Positions 1 through 10,713 of a stretch of 64,000 nucleotides of DNA are shown one piece after another. The stretch is from assembly GCA_036927565.1 (NCBI GenBank), contig JAYESD010000005.1, positions 91,676,301 to 91,740,300 of the forward strand, in the 5' to 3' direction. The notes under the pieces were generated by a model. The model had not been told where the DNA came from and ran no database searches. It saw only the letters and a program-made list of their open reading frames with translations. Both the position numbers and the translations under genes were made by a program. Source of the DNA: Tuctoria greenei (Eukaryota > Streptophyta > Magnoliopsida > Poales > Poaceae). Each line of letters opens with the position of its first letter. Positions within the stretch are counted from its first letter, which is position 1.

Positions 1-431
1 CCTTCACCTAGTAAATAGGATTCTAAGTTCAACATAGGAAATTAAGGATGCATAGAGGCTTAACCCGTGTCAGCCTTTCCTCATTGAATAACCCGCATGT
101 CATAACTTCCACACTTGCGGAGTACATTAGGTACTCATCCTTGCTTCTTTCCTTTTCTGTTTTTTTTTGTACATGTCATGCTGCTCAGGTAAAAGATGAT
201 CAAGCGAAGATGGAGTCTAGAAGGTCACGTTGCTGCCAGTCGATTTGCCTGTGGCGTGTCCTGCTTGCTTTCACTTTTTCCGCTGTTGCTCGTAATTGTT
301 TTAAGGTATTTAATTGTTGTTTTATTCGATATAGAACTATTTACCATATTTTGTCATGCATGTATGATCAACTGATCCTGGCATACATGCAGGTTTGCCC
401 TATTTTACTTTATATAAAATGGGGTGTGACA
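1..431 (+). mobile_element. 3' end of a Tekay-like Ty3/gypsy LTR
   Basis: The stretch ends in GGGGTGTGACA and keeps landmarks of the terminal part of the 3 kb LTR of element E: a CATGTCAT...TTCC block, a GAGTAC...GGTACTCA block, a TTACCGCTGTT-like block, and GATCCTGGCATACATG shortly before the end. It is clearly diverged from E. The base after the terminal CA is already inside a gag reading frame, with no primer-binding site or leader. This is therefore the right-hand end of a 3' LTR or solo LTR inserted in the gag of element D1; the rest lies outside the window. No coding sequence of its own is supported. Confidence 0.7.
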
Positions 432-871
432 CAGAGGACTTTAATACAGACCGTAGGAAGCAATACTTGCTCATGAGGGGTCTGAATAATGAAATTCAAG
501 TTCAATTGCACAATGGTGACTATGCAAACTTCTAAAAGCTTGTTGACAAGGCTATTGTGGTTGAAAGCAAGGTCCTTGAAATATAACAGGACATAAAGAG
601 GAAGATGCCGTATCAGGGACAACCACAAGGAAGCAATGTTCACCCCTGCTACGCGCTGCCCAATGCGCCATACTACAGCACGTATGCTCCTGTTTTTCGC
701 CCAGCTAATCCACCCTGCCAAAATCATCCAATGCAGCAACGCCATCCCATAAAAGTACCCTGCTTACCCATGCTGCCTGCACCTCATCCTAATATGGGTG
801 CGTATGCCCAAAACTGGCCTCACCCAAACTTTTTTGTCGCTACTAGTAACAAGAAATGATATACTTGTGGT
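432..871 (+). pseudogene. gag fragment of Tekay-like element D1
   Basis: The fragment translates to the C-terminal half of a Ty3/gypsy gag. It has a block matching the E gag stretch that ends in KLVDKA, then a proline/glutamine-rich linker (605-859). It stops just as the zinc knuckle begins (YTCG, about 861-872). In-frame stops interrupt it near 533, 583 and 857. The linker matches the start of the D3 copy at 60927, which supports a shared family. Both ends are cut by LTRs (1-431 and 872-1598). It is a non-functional relic of a capsid/nucleocapsid gene. Confidence 0.65.
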
Positions 872-1598
872 TGTTGACGGTCCATAAGTGCCATATTTAG
901 ACCGTCAATTCACCTCATAATGTGCACGAAAGAGAAACACAATGTAGTGGTAGGGTTAAAAACTAACCAATTCCACAAGTGTTGGTGTTCATATGTATGC
1001 AGGTGAATTTAGACTCAAAATACCAAGACATGCAGGGAGTAATTCATAAACTTGGATTTTGACGAATCAGGCGATGCCACGTGTCATCACATGGATCAAA
1101 TGGCCCACAATCAGAAGTATCCGAGGCCATCCAATGGTGTAACACCCATATCAAGGGATGGGACCCACCTGGCAAAGACCTGAAGAAAGCACAATCCTAA
1201 CGGGGCTGTGACCAGGTCAGCCGACCTTCTTAGTCGGCTGACTAGGAGTGGCGCCAAACTCAGTCAAATGCCACGTGTTGGCTCCTCCCGACTTGAAGAA
1301 GTCATTGGTGACTGATTCGCGCGCATTTGGTGGCGAGAACCGACCCTTCTCTACCTATAAATAGAACCCCACACCTCACTTCACACACACACCAAAAGTT
1401 GAGTATAGAATACCACTCCAAAGGTTTAGAGTAGTCCTAGAGGCTGCCAAGTAGAAGGAGAGTGTGGTGAAGAGTCTAGGAGAAGAAGGCTTGGGCTTGT
1501 CAAGTCCTTCTTCTACACTTGTACCCCTACAAATGTTTTATTCAAATCAAGTAAGCCTTTGTGAATTCATTTCAAGTTTGATTCTCAATTCATAGAAG
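872..1598 (+). mobile_element. LTR-like segment of an unassigned retrotransposon
   Basis: The segment starts TGTTGACGG at an abrupt break in the D1 gag and ends near CAATTCA, just before element A1. A TATA box lies at 1356-1363, followed by a CACACACACA tract and pyrimidine-rich sequence, as in a plant LTR promoter. Two perfect inverted repeats are visible: TTGACGGTC/GACCGTCAA (874-882 and 900-908) and GTCAGCCGAC/GTCGGCTGAC (1216-1225 and 1233-1242). I see no coding potential. Whether it is a solo LTR or a truncated 5' LTR cannot be told, because its right flank is replaced by A1. I do not recognise the family. Confidence 0.55.
1356..1363 (+). promoter_or_regulatory. TATA box of the 872-1598 LTR
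   Basis: TATAAATA sits in CTACCTATAAATAGAACC, followed about 25-35 bp downstream by a CA-rich start region. This is the usual arrangement of a plant Pol II core promoter in an LTR, and it sets the LTR orientation as plus. Confidence 0.55.
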
Positions 1599-2033
1599 TG
1601 ATAGGATCTTGGTTCCCGATCTTTCGATGAGAATAGGAGGGTTCGATTTGTGGAGGAGAATACGTTGGCGATCCGACTACACCGTCCCCAAGACGATGCG
1701 CCTTAGCGATCGGTACACCGACTCCGAAGTTGTATTGATCTTGCTGGCGCACAATCAACCTGACCACGAGGGCCTTTGTTCCTGCAAGCAATCGAAGAAC
1801 ACGCAAGAACAAGAAGAACAAGCACTTATCTGTTGAATCAATCTAAAGTGGGGTTCTGGATACAAGTAGACGGGCGATCTAGTCGACACGCGCGTGTACA
1901 AGGAAGCAGCAGAAGCTAACTTACGAATAAACAAAAACCCACCAGCTAATGAGGGCGGCTGCTACTATTTATTACCTCCCTAGGGTCGTGAGAAACCCTA
2001 ATCACGAGTCCCTAATGGACTCCAAACGATACA
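1599..2033 (-). repeat. A1 3' LTR fragment
   Basis: This is the reverse complement of the R/U5 half of the A-family LTR (compare the ends of 41297-41673 and 48020-48414). It begins at the LTR terminus TGATAGGATCTTGG and stops at CGATACATG. The next bases jump directly into integrase sequence, so the promoter half and the LTR-encoded pol tail are lost. Confidence 0.85.
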
Positions 2034-3664
2034 TGTGGGGTTCTCCAAAAATGGCTAAGAAACTTAGCATCACGATCTGCAACTATTGTGTTTGGCACAC
2101 CATGCAACCTAACAATATCTCGTAAAAACAAATCAGCAACATGTGTAACATCATCACTTTTACGACAAGATATGAATTGTGCCATTTTAGAAAATCTATC
2201 CACGACAACAAAGATGTTATCCCTCCCCTTCTTTGTTCTAGGCAGTCCTAAAACAAAGTCTATAGAAATATCCTCCCAAGGCATGCTAGGAACTGGAAGA
2301 GGCATGTACAAACCATGTGGATTAAGTCGTGACTTAGCTTTTTGACATGTCGTGCAGCGAGCAACGAAGCGCTCCACGTCTTGTCTTATCCTTGGCCAAC
2401 AGAAATGACCCAAGTATGTCCTCCGTCTTTTTCACTCCAAAGTGCCCCATCAGCCCGCCTCCATGCGATTCCTGTAACAACAACAAACGAACGGAGCTAG
2501 CTGGAATGCATAACTTGCTAGCTCTAAACACATAGCCATCGTTGAGGACAAATTTATTCAATGTTTTTTCCATCTTTACATTTTAGCAATACATCTTTGA
2601 AATCAGCATCATGTTCATATTGATCTTTAATCATTTCTAATCCAAAAATTTTAAATTCAAGTTGAGATAGAAGAGTATAACGTCTAGATAAAGCATTAGC
2701 AATAACATTATCCTTTCCCTTTTTGTGTTTAATAAAATAAGGAAAAGACTCAATAAATTCCATTCACTTAGCATGCCTACGGTTCAGTTTCCCTTGACTC
2801 CTAATATGCTTTAGTGATTCATGATCAGAATGCATAACAAATTCTTTGGGCCACATATAATGCTGCGATGTTTCTAAAGTTCGTACAAGAGCATATAATT
2901 CCTTATCATAGGTAGAATAATTCAGAACAAGCCCACTCATTTTCTTACTAAAATATACAACAGGTTTTCCTTCTTAACAAAACATCACCCAATCCAATCC
3001 CACTAGCATCACATTCAAGCTCAAAAGTCTTAGAAAAATCAGGAAGTTGGAGAATAGGTGCATGCGTCAACTTATCTTTCAGTATGGTAAAGGCGTTATC
3101 TCGTGTGGTGTCCTAAGAAAAAGGCACCCCCTTCTTCGTAAGGTCATTCAATGGAGCAGCAATAGTGCTGAAATCCTTCACAAAGCGACGATAGAACCCA
3201 GCCAGCCCTAGAAAGCTCCGCACCTGTTGATGGTCTTTGGTACAGGCCACCCCTGAATAGCCTCTACCTTGGCTTGATCAACTTCAATTCCCTGTGGAGT
3301 AACAACATAGCCAAGGAAAGAAACTCGATCCGTGCAAAAGGTGCACTTCTCAAGATTACCAAATAATCGTGTCTCACGTAAAGCATTAAAAACAGCACAT
3401 AAGTGATCAAGATGTTCATCCATGGATTTGATATACATCAATATATCATCAAAATACACAATAACAAATTTTCCAATGAATGCACACAAAACCTCGTTTA
3501 TTAATCTCATGAAGGTGTTAGGTGCATTAGTTAACCCAAAAGGCATGACTAACCACTCATATAAACCGAACTTAGTTTTGAAAGCAATTTTCCATTCATC
3601 TCCTAGTTTCATGCGAATTTGGTGATAACCACTACGCAAATCAACCTTCGGGAACACAACATCA
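2034..3664 (-). pseudogene. A1 pol distal part: integrase, RNase H and second half of RT
   Basis: Read on the minus strand from 3664 downwards, the segment gives RT from VDLRSGYH through a YFDD catalytic motif (about 3440-3470) to LGYVV. RNase H follows with DASG-type, [10 protein letters not shown] and [10 protein letters not shown] motifs. Integrase then shows the H2C2-type [11 protein letters not shown] finger (about 2330-2345) and a D of DFVLGLP. The chain ends within FLSHFWR at the deletion junction, so the last catalytic region of integrase is gone. Frameshifts and stops occur near 3208-3230, 2975, 2764 and 2554. Element E splits the gene right after a LSGAV motif. Inactive. Confidence 0.85.
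3660..3664 (+). repeat. Target-site duplication of element E, left copy
   Basis: CATCA here pairs with CAGCA at 15663-15667, one mismatch. The uninterrupted site is seen in A4 on the same strand as ACACAACAGCACCACTC (about 57545-57561), which confirms CAGCA as the original target. Confidence 0.75.
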
Positions 3665-6600
3665 TGTAACACCCAAATTTTCGAAAATTTAAAAACAAAA
3701 GAAATATACTAGGGATGCATCATGTATGTTTGCATTTGAGTGAAAATTCAATTTCAAAATGCACTAGAATTCGTTTGAATTTGAAAAACAATTCAAATTT
3801 GGCAAAAGAATGAAAAAGGAAAAAGAAAACAAAAAGAAAAAGAAAAGAAAAACCCACCGTGGGCCTTAACCCCGCCCCAGCCCACTTTCCCCCCTCCCCT
3901 TCCCTTTTCTCCCCGCCGGCCCAAGGCCCAGCCGCGCCTCCCTCTCCCTTTCCTCTCTCTCTCTGCGCGTGGACCCCGCCGGTCAGTCTCTCCCCTCCCC
4001 TTTCCTTCTTCCTCCCGACACCGCGCCCGACACCGCCCGAAAAAGCCGCCCCGTTCGAAATGCCGGCAAGGAATCCCCGGCCATTATGGCCCCGATCACC
4101 TTTCCATCGCGCGAGACCCCCTTCCTTACCTCGCCGCCCCCTCTCCCCCTATAAAATCCGGCCGGTGCCCCATTTTCCCCTTCCCCCGAAGCTCCAAACC
4201 CTAGCCGCCGCCGTGCAAGGTGTGTCGCCGCCGTTCCCGTCGACTCGTCGACGTTCTCTCCACCAAACCTTGCCTAACGTGTGCGCCCCATCCTTAGGAA
4301 CCCGCCGGACAAGCTCACTTCAGGAGAACGCCGCCGCAACGCCATCCTCGTCGAGCTCCGCCGAGCACCGCCGCCGATCGCCGTCGCCGACGCTCCTCCG
4401 CCCGATTTCAAGGCCCGAAAACCCCCTCGGTGAGCTCCCCCGATCCCCCTCTCCCGTTTGATGTGTCGAGCACGCGGAATTGGCGCCGATTTGGCCGTTC
4501 CGGCCAATCTCCGGCGACCCCGCCGCCGTGCGCCGCCGGCTTGGCGCGCGCGCCGCCGCGCCCTGTGTGCGCGCCGCCCCTGGGGCGACATGGCCCATCC
4601 TCGGCCGTCGATCTGAGGCCGACGGCCGAGATTAGAAGGGGGCGTACCCCTTCGGCCATTTTAAATCTGGGCCGCCCACTTTAGATCCGACGGCCCAGAT
4701 TGAATGAGGATATGGCCGTTGGCCCTTTTGCACATAGACCCCTGCGCAGAATTTAAATTAATTACAGATAGGTCCTAATATTTATGAGCTAGCCCCTGGA
4801 ATTTAATTAAATTATGTCAGCACTGTTAAATTGATTAAATATATCATTTTAGCCCCTGTTTTCACCATAAAATATATTTTTAGCCTCTGTAAATTATGAT
4901 TAAACCCCTGGTGATGCTATAAAATATTTCTAGGCCACTGATCATGTCTGTTTTGCATAAAAGCCCCTGTATTAATTGATAATTACATAAAATCACATGT
5001 GAATTCTCTCTTTTTGCACAAATCACTTAGGATAATTACTTTATTATTATTTCCCAAATCTCTTTACGGTAAAATAATGCATTTAACTTGCTGATTGTGC
5101 TGATTTTCTTAATAAGCCCATATAAACACTAAAACCCACACTTCCACCCACACCACTAAATGAAGTCTTACTAAGGACATAGTGTTAGCGACGTATTTGC
5201 GTAGGTTTTCTTTTGTGTTTATTTGTGGTGTGCATTTATTCTCTTGTTCTTATTGTGTGCTGCTACTTTCCGTTCCGCATGCGATGATGTGTATAGAGTC
5301 GGTTCCCGAGCCGACTTACAATCTTCAGGACTACCACTTCACCGACCCACCCTCCGAAGAAGGCAAGTTCCTTGACCATTTTGCACCTGTTTTATTAAGT
5401 TTTAGTTAGCTGCATGCTTAATAAATTGAATCCTATTACTGTACCCTTCCATATAATTCCTTGTCCCCGGGTTGGCTTGGGTAGATGCTATTATTTCTTT
5501 ACGCTTAGCCATGCTTAGTCTTTGGGAGGGAAATATCTCTACATTACATGTTCTATCATTAATCATTGTGAATTATTTGTCGAGATATGATGAATTGAAT
5601 TGTAGCGGATAGGAATCTGGCGGGTGGGTTTTGCTCGGTATGGTGCAGTACGCACGAGACCCGGGATTTGGGGTATGAACCTTGCCGGATTCTAAGGATC
5701 GGTTTATGGAGAAAGCCACTAAGCCTTATAGTATCGCCACAAGACTGAGTATGGGGCAGCTTGGTCAATTAATTAGGCCTCTCCCGGCGTAGTATTAGTG
5801 GTTGGATAGTGCGGGGAATTGGTTCAGGGTGTACTGCCTTGGGATCCGCATGGCTCAAGAGGGGGCAACTGGGGTGTTGAGTCGTGGCGTAACGGCTCAC
5901 ACATTTGTACAGGGGTGAAAACTCAGAGGACTAGTACGCGTCGGGAGAATCCTTTGTAAAGACCTCGTAGTGATCTCCTAGCCTCACACCAAAGGAAGTG
6001 TGCAATGTGGTTCGCGACCACGGGCATCAGGGAGGTTTTCCTTAGTCCACCTGGAAACTGGGGATGAAATCACGGCTTGTGGGTAAAGGGTACATTCTCT
6101 ACAGAGATTTAGAAACTGTCATGACAGCCGGACTCACGGACAAGAGCGGCTTGGTGTCCAATTCATAATTAGCCAATGTCTGGGAATGGTGGTTTGGTTT
6201 GGATTGGTTGGTCGGGACTTGGTTTACCAATGGGTTATGGTTGGGCTCATAGACTTAGAAGTAGGTGTTAATGAAAGCTAAGGATAGGATGTAATGCTAT
6301 AGTGTTTAACCTAAATTTGGCCTTCCTTTCTATAAACCCACATGTCATCTCTTTCCCACTTGCTGAGTACCGTTGGTACTCAAACTTGCTTGTTGCTTAT
6401 CTTTCCTCAGTCTACAATGGAGAAGAGGTGGAGAATGAAGACTTCTTCGCTGATCCGGAGGAGACGTTCTAGGCTGGCGCAACCCCCGGGCAATGCCTGT
6501 GCATGGAGCCTCACTAGTTTACTTTTACCGCTGTTTTGCTCTGTAAGCTTATTTTGGACCTACGGGTCATTATTGTAAGACATTTATGTACTCGAACATG

Positions 6601-6707
6601 GCTTGTAATAAATGATATTACACTTTCGTCTACACATGTATGATGAGAATCGATCCTGGCATACATGTGGAAGTCATCCGGTTGCCTTGTTGGGACCGGG
6701 TGTGACA
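3665..6707 (+). repeat. Element E 5' LTR (3043 bp)
   Basis: The LTR opens with an AT-rich stretch containing short inverted A/T tracts, then a pyrimidine-rich C/T region (about 3880-4010). A TATA box lies at 4150-4157, followed by a GC-rich transcribed leader of about 500 bp (AAACCCTAGCCGCCG). AT-rich sequence follows, with repeated 'AGCCCCTG' phrases (4790-4980). Near the end it carries TAATAAATGATATT (6606-6619), a plausible poly(A) signal. Small open frames inside the GC-rich part are a compositional effect and are not annotated as genes. Confidence 0.93.
4150..4157 (+). promoter_or_regulatory. TATA box of the E 5' LTR
   Basis: TATAAAAT lies after a C/T-rich tract and about 50 bp before AAACCCTAGCCGCC, a typical plant 5' leader motif. 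The same box recurs at 13108-13115 in the 3' LTR. It would drive the genomic transcript of element E. Confidence 0.65.
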
Positions 6708-6710
6708 AAG

Positions 6711-6722
6711 TGGTATCAGAGC
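6711..6722 (+). other. Primer-binding site of element E
   Basis: TGGTATCAGAGC starts three bases after the LTR end and is complementary to the 3' end of plant initiator methionine tRNA, the usual primer for minus-strand synthesis in these elements. Confidence 0.88.
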
Positions 6723-6895
6723 CGTGTTGCCCGTAGGACGCAAGCCTAGTTAGAAAGGAATGACTTAGGACCCTATTATATTCTAAAAAGTAATTTATAA
6801 AATTGCTTTGTACTTCCTACCTTGTCTACTTGTTTTATTTACTCCTTTATTTATATGTTTTGTTACTGACACTCTCCTGTTTTCAAAATTTGTAG

Positions 6896-7747
6896 ATGGC
6901 CCGCGCCAAGACGACCCCCCGTAAGTCGACCGGTGGACTTGTGCCCCCGCGTAGGCTGGCCGGTCGCTCTCCAGCTGTCGACCCCCGTCACCCCGTGGTG
7001 ATCCGTTCTGACAGCAGAGCCGCAGGACGACTGCGACTCCGCCTTCGGGCCATACTCCGCGAGTCTGGCTACCGTCACCATAGCCTCTCGCTCTCCTACC
7101 ACACCACGGGAGTGCAGCGCCCCGGCAGGACGGAGTGGAGCTGCAAGATCTACATTTACTATGGTGATGAGCTGGTGAAGACCCACAGCAGTCCTGCCTG
7201 GAGGAGCTCCCGCCGATGCGCGGAGCAGGACGCTAGCTGGAAAGCAGCCACTTTTTGGAGCCACGCCCGCCGTTTCCGTCTGGAGGACACGGTGCACGCC
7301 TTTGTTCCGCAGCGTCCCAGTGGCACTGCAGGCTTTGTCCCCAGGCACGTGGAGAGACCCCTGGACCTCCCGCAGTCTCGTCAGACTGTTGGCGATGTGG
7401 CCGAGCTCAGTGCCCGACTTCAGAGGGCACAGCAAGAGATTCAGGATGGACGTGACCTCGCCCTGTGCCACGAGGCAGTGATCAGGAGGTATCGTCGGAT
7501 CACCGACGAGGACCCTGACGACTACGCGTCCGACACCTCGACGTGGACCCCGGACTCTCCAGACCGCCGTGGCGGCCAGCGTGAGTCGTCTTCTGAGGAG
7601 TCCTCTGACGAGGAGCCTTCCAGTGTGGCATCTGCCGCACCACCACCGCCTGCTGCCTCACCACCTCAGGACCCAGAGGACCCCGCGGATGACGACGACG
7701 ACGACAACGACGAGGACCCAGAGGAGTTCCCGCTTGACGACGAGTAG
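6896..7747 (+). CDS. Extra ORF upstream of gag in element E (orf0-like, function unknown)
   Basis: An intact 283-codon frame starts at the ATG after AATTTGTAG and ends TAG. Residues 1-40 are basic and proline-rich. Residues 44-121 read as helix, three strands, helix (RLRLRLRAIL; LSLSYHTTG; EWSCKIYIYYG; then RRCAEQDASWKAA), an order like a double-stranded RNA-binding domain. Residues 165-201 look like a coiled coil. Residues 204-283 are strongly acidic with runs of D, E, S and P. It lies between the primer-binding site and gag, on the same strand, 317 bp before the gag ATG. From memory, some rice 3-kb-LTR gypsy families (RIRE3/RIRE8) have an unexplained 'orf0' here; homology is not tested. An uninterrupted frame in a broken element suggests recent constraint or youth. 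Confidence 0.75.
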   Translation: MARAKTTPRKSTGGLVPPRRLAGRSPAVDPRHPVVIRSDSRAAGRLRLRLRAILRESGYRHHSLSLSYHTTGVQRPGRTEWSCKIYIYYGDELVKTHSSPAWRSSRRCAEQDASWKAATFWSHARRFRLEDTVHAFVPQRPSGTAGFVPRHVERPLDLPQSRQTVGDVAELSARLQRAQQEIQDGRDLALCHEAVIRRYRRITDEDPDDYASDTSTWTPDSPDRRGGQRESSSEESSDEEPSSVASAAPPPPAASPPQDPEDPADDDDDDNDEDPEEFPLDDE

Positions 7748-8064
7748 TCCCGACCTTTGCCACGACTCAAGGATAGGCACACCCTCATTAGTTAAATAAG
7801 AGCGACGTAGACGTACTTGTGTGATCTTGAGTTGTGTTATTTCTCTTTATGATTTTTTGTGTTGGTGTGTCGTGTGAGTTGTGGAACGCCTTGGCGACTT
7901 GTCCACAACCGCACCTTTTTGATACTTCTTTAATTAGTGAGCTAATAATAAAGAATTTTCATTATATGCATGTTTGCTGTGATTGTTGCATATAGTAAGG
8001 GTATCGCATAGTAGTCTTCCACTAGTTATAGTAGAATCTAAGACTCTACTCTCTTCGTACTCAG
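7748..8064 (+). other. Spacer between orf0 and gag of element E
   Basis: This 317 bp is T-rich and non-coding. It ends in a T/C-rich run and TACTCAG directly before the gag ATG, which looks like a 3' splice acceptor. No terminator or other gene is seen. Confidence 0.5.
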
Positions 8065-10713
8065 ATGGCAGGCAGGGGAAGAGGCCGTGGTCGTGGCCGT
8101 GGTATGCCCCTTGGTGATGATGAAGCTGGATTCCAGCTACCGCAATGGAATGGGAGAGGTGCCCGTGGAGCACCTGCGATAAATCATATGCAGCAGATGA
8201 TGGCCATGCAGATGCAAATGATGCAGAATTTAACACAAGTGGTGGCCAACATGCAGCAAGCCCAGCAAGCCCCTCCACCCCCACCAAATCAGCCCCACCC
8301 ACAACCAGCACCAGGACCCCGATCCCGCATGAGAGACTTCCTCAACACCCATCCACCCACCTTTGATAATGCTAGTGAGCCCATGGAGGCCGACGATTGG
8401 CTGAGAACCATTGAGGGCAAGCTGAGAATTGTCCAATGTGAAGGACGAGAGAAGGTGTTGTTAGCCTCGCACCAACTTCAGGGACCTGCAGCCGATTGGT
8501 GGACTGCCTTCATTGAAGCCCATCAGGACCCGGATAATATCACATGGGACGAGTTCAAGAATTACTTTCGCAGTCATTTCGTACCCGAAGGAGAGATCCA
8601 GGTGAGATGTGAAGAATTTCTCATGCTAAAGCAAGGCCGCATGAGTGTGCGAGAATATCTGAACAAATTCACACAATTGTCCCGCTACGCACCAGAAGAT
8701 GTGGACACGGACTCGAAGAAACAGTTTCGATTTAAGAAGGGGCTTGACAAGGAGCTGAAGTTCGCCATGGTCTCCAGTGACTACAGTAGTTTCCATAAGT
8801 TGGTGGACAAGGCCTTTGAAGTGGAAAGGACCGAGAAGGAGCTGGACGATGATGATAGAAAAAGGAAGATGGCTCAAGCACACGGTTCTGGGAGTAATGT
8901 TCGACCTCGCTATGCTCCTCAGTCTGCGGCACCTATGGCTCGTCCTGTGAACCCTTACCCAGGACAAAGGTACCCAAACTCCTCCTACAGACCACCCGCA
9001 CCATACAACCCGCAGATGCGCCAACCACCACAGCCTCCACGCCAGTCCATGCAACCACCCCGCCCAACAGCTCCAGCACCCCGCCCTAATGGCCAGCCGC
9101 AACAGAACCCTCAAGGAGGTAACAAATCCCAAGGTAACAACGCGGCGGTGCAGTGTTATAACTGTGGTGAGATGGGACATTTCGCCAACCGTTGCCCGAA
9201 GAAGCAGCTGCAGCAACCCACACGTGGGAGAGTCAACCACGTGGCACTTGAGGAGGCACACAACGCACCAGATGTGGTTGTTGGTACGTTCCCTGCCGAC
9301 TCTCATCTAGCTACAGTGTTGTTTGATTCTGGTGCTACGCATTCGTTCATATCTAAGGAATTCATGAGGAGGCATGACATGGTAGTGCATTTAATGACTC
9401 ACCAACTTATAGTTCACTCCCCTGGGGGAGAAATGATAACCCGGCAAGTATGCCCTAATGTAAGTCTAGACATAAGGGGGGTAGCTTTCCCAGCAAACCT
9501 GATTGTTCTGGAATCTCAAGGGCTAGATATTATCCTGGGAATGGATTGGTTAACAAAGTATCATGGGGTGATCCACTGCGCCACAAGGACAGTCTCCTTG
9601 ACCCACCCCGATGGTCCCAAGGTAGAGTTCTCTCTAGATCAAGCTCCAACACAGAGGATCAGGCTAAATCAAACTAAGGTCACCGAAGAGATCCGTGTTG
9701 TCAGTGAATTCCCAGACGTGTTCCTCGAAGAGTTACCGGGTATGCCCCCTGACCGTGAAATTGAATTTATCATTGACCTAGTGCCTGGAACGGCCCCGAT
9801 ATATAAGAGGCCATATAGAATGGACGCTAACCAGTTAGCCGAGCTAAAGGATCACATCAACGAGTTGTTGGAGAAAGGATACATTCGCCCTAGTTCATCG
9901 CCTTGGGGTGCTCCTATCATCTTCGTGCTTAAGAAGGATGGCACTCAAAGGTTGTGTGTGGATTATCGTGCATTGAATGCAGTGACCATCAAGAATAAGT
10001 ATCCACTGCCAAGGATTGAAGATCTATTTGATCAGCTACGAGGAGCATGTGTATTCTCTAAGATCGACCTTCGTTCGGGTTATCACCAGTTGAAGATTCG
10101 ACCATCGGACATTCCCAAGACTGCATTCGTCTCTCGATATGGTCTTTATGAGTATACTGTTATGTCTTTCGGGTTGACTAATGCTCCAGCTTACTTCATG
10201 TACCTTATGAACAAAGTATTTATGGAGTACCTGGATAAATTCATGGTAGTATTCTTTGACGATATCCTGATATTCTGCAGGAGTGAAGAAGAGCATGAGG
10301 AACACCTGAGGTTGGCACTAAAGAAACTTAGAGAACACCAACTGTATGCTAAATTCAGTAAGTGTGAGTTTTGGTTGAAGCACGTATCATTCTTGGGACA
10401 TGTCATATCAGAAGGAGGTATATCCGTAGATCCGGGTAAAGTGGCAGATGTTCTCAAGTGGGAGACTCTGGAAAATGTGGGACACATCAGAAGCTTTCTG
10501 GGAATGGCTGGTTATTATCGACGATTTATTGAGGGATTTTCAAATATCTCTCGGCCACTAACCAAGCTACTCGAGAAGGGAGCCGCATTCAAGTGGACAC
10601 CGGAATGTGATGCAAGCTTTGCCGAATTGAAGAAGAGGTTGACCACTGCCCCAGTGCTGGTCATGCCAGATATGCAAAAGGAGTTCTCGGTCTATTGTGA
10701 TGCTTCCGGATAG
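8065..10713 (+). pseudogene. Element E gag-PR-RT, ended by a premature TAG
   Basis: The frame of 882 codons begins MAGRGRGRG, an RG-rich basic start. The retrotransposon gag domain spans about residues 90-280, with a P/Q-rich linker to about 350. A CCHC zinc knuckle ([14 protein letters not shown]) starts at residue 364 and the protease motif DSGATHS at residue 421. RT runs from about 590 to 770 with the catalytic FFDD at 732-733 (10258-10263), then the RT connection and the start of RNase H (YCDASG). The TAG at 10711-10713 falls where family D reads CAG, so it looks like one recent C-to-T nonsense change. Gag forms the particle; protease matures it; RT copies the RNA. The stop separates RNase H and integrase from the upstream domains. 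Confidence 0.93.

Noticed and set aside
3859..4684. Long proline/serine-rich open frames on both strands in the E 5' LTR, repeated at 12920-13640
   Set aside because: They lie in the GC-rich transcribed part of an LTR, exist on several frames at once and show no domain. Composition explains them.
5182..5409. 75-codon frame in the E LTR, repeated at 14138
   Set aside because: It starts at GTG rather than ATG and has no homology I recognise. Its conservation is that of the two LTR copies.
6863..7471. 202-codon antisense frame opposite orf0
   Set aside because: It is a mirror of the GC-rich orf0, has no promoter or domain, and the sense frame explains the open sequence.
7748..8064. Host-gene exon or intron between orf0 and gag
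   Set aside because: It is confined within element E and shows no coding potential; only acceptor-like ends are visible.
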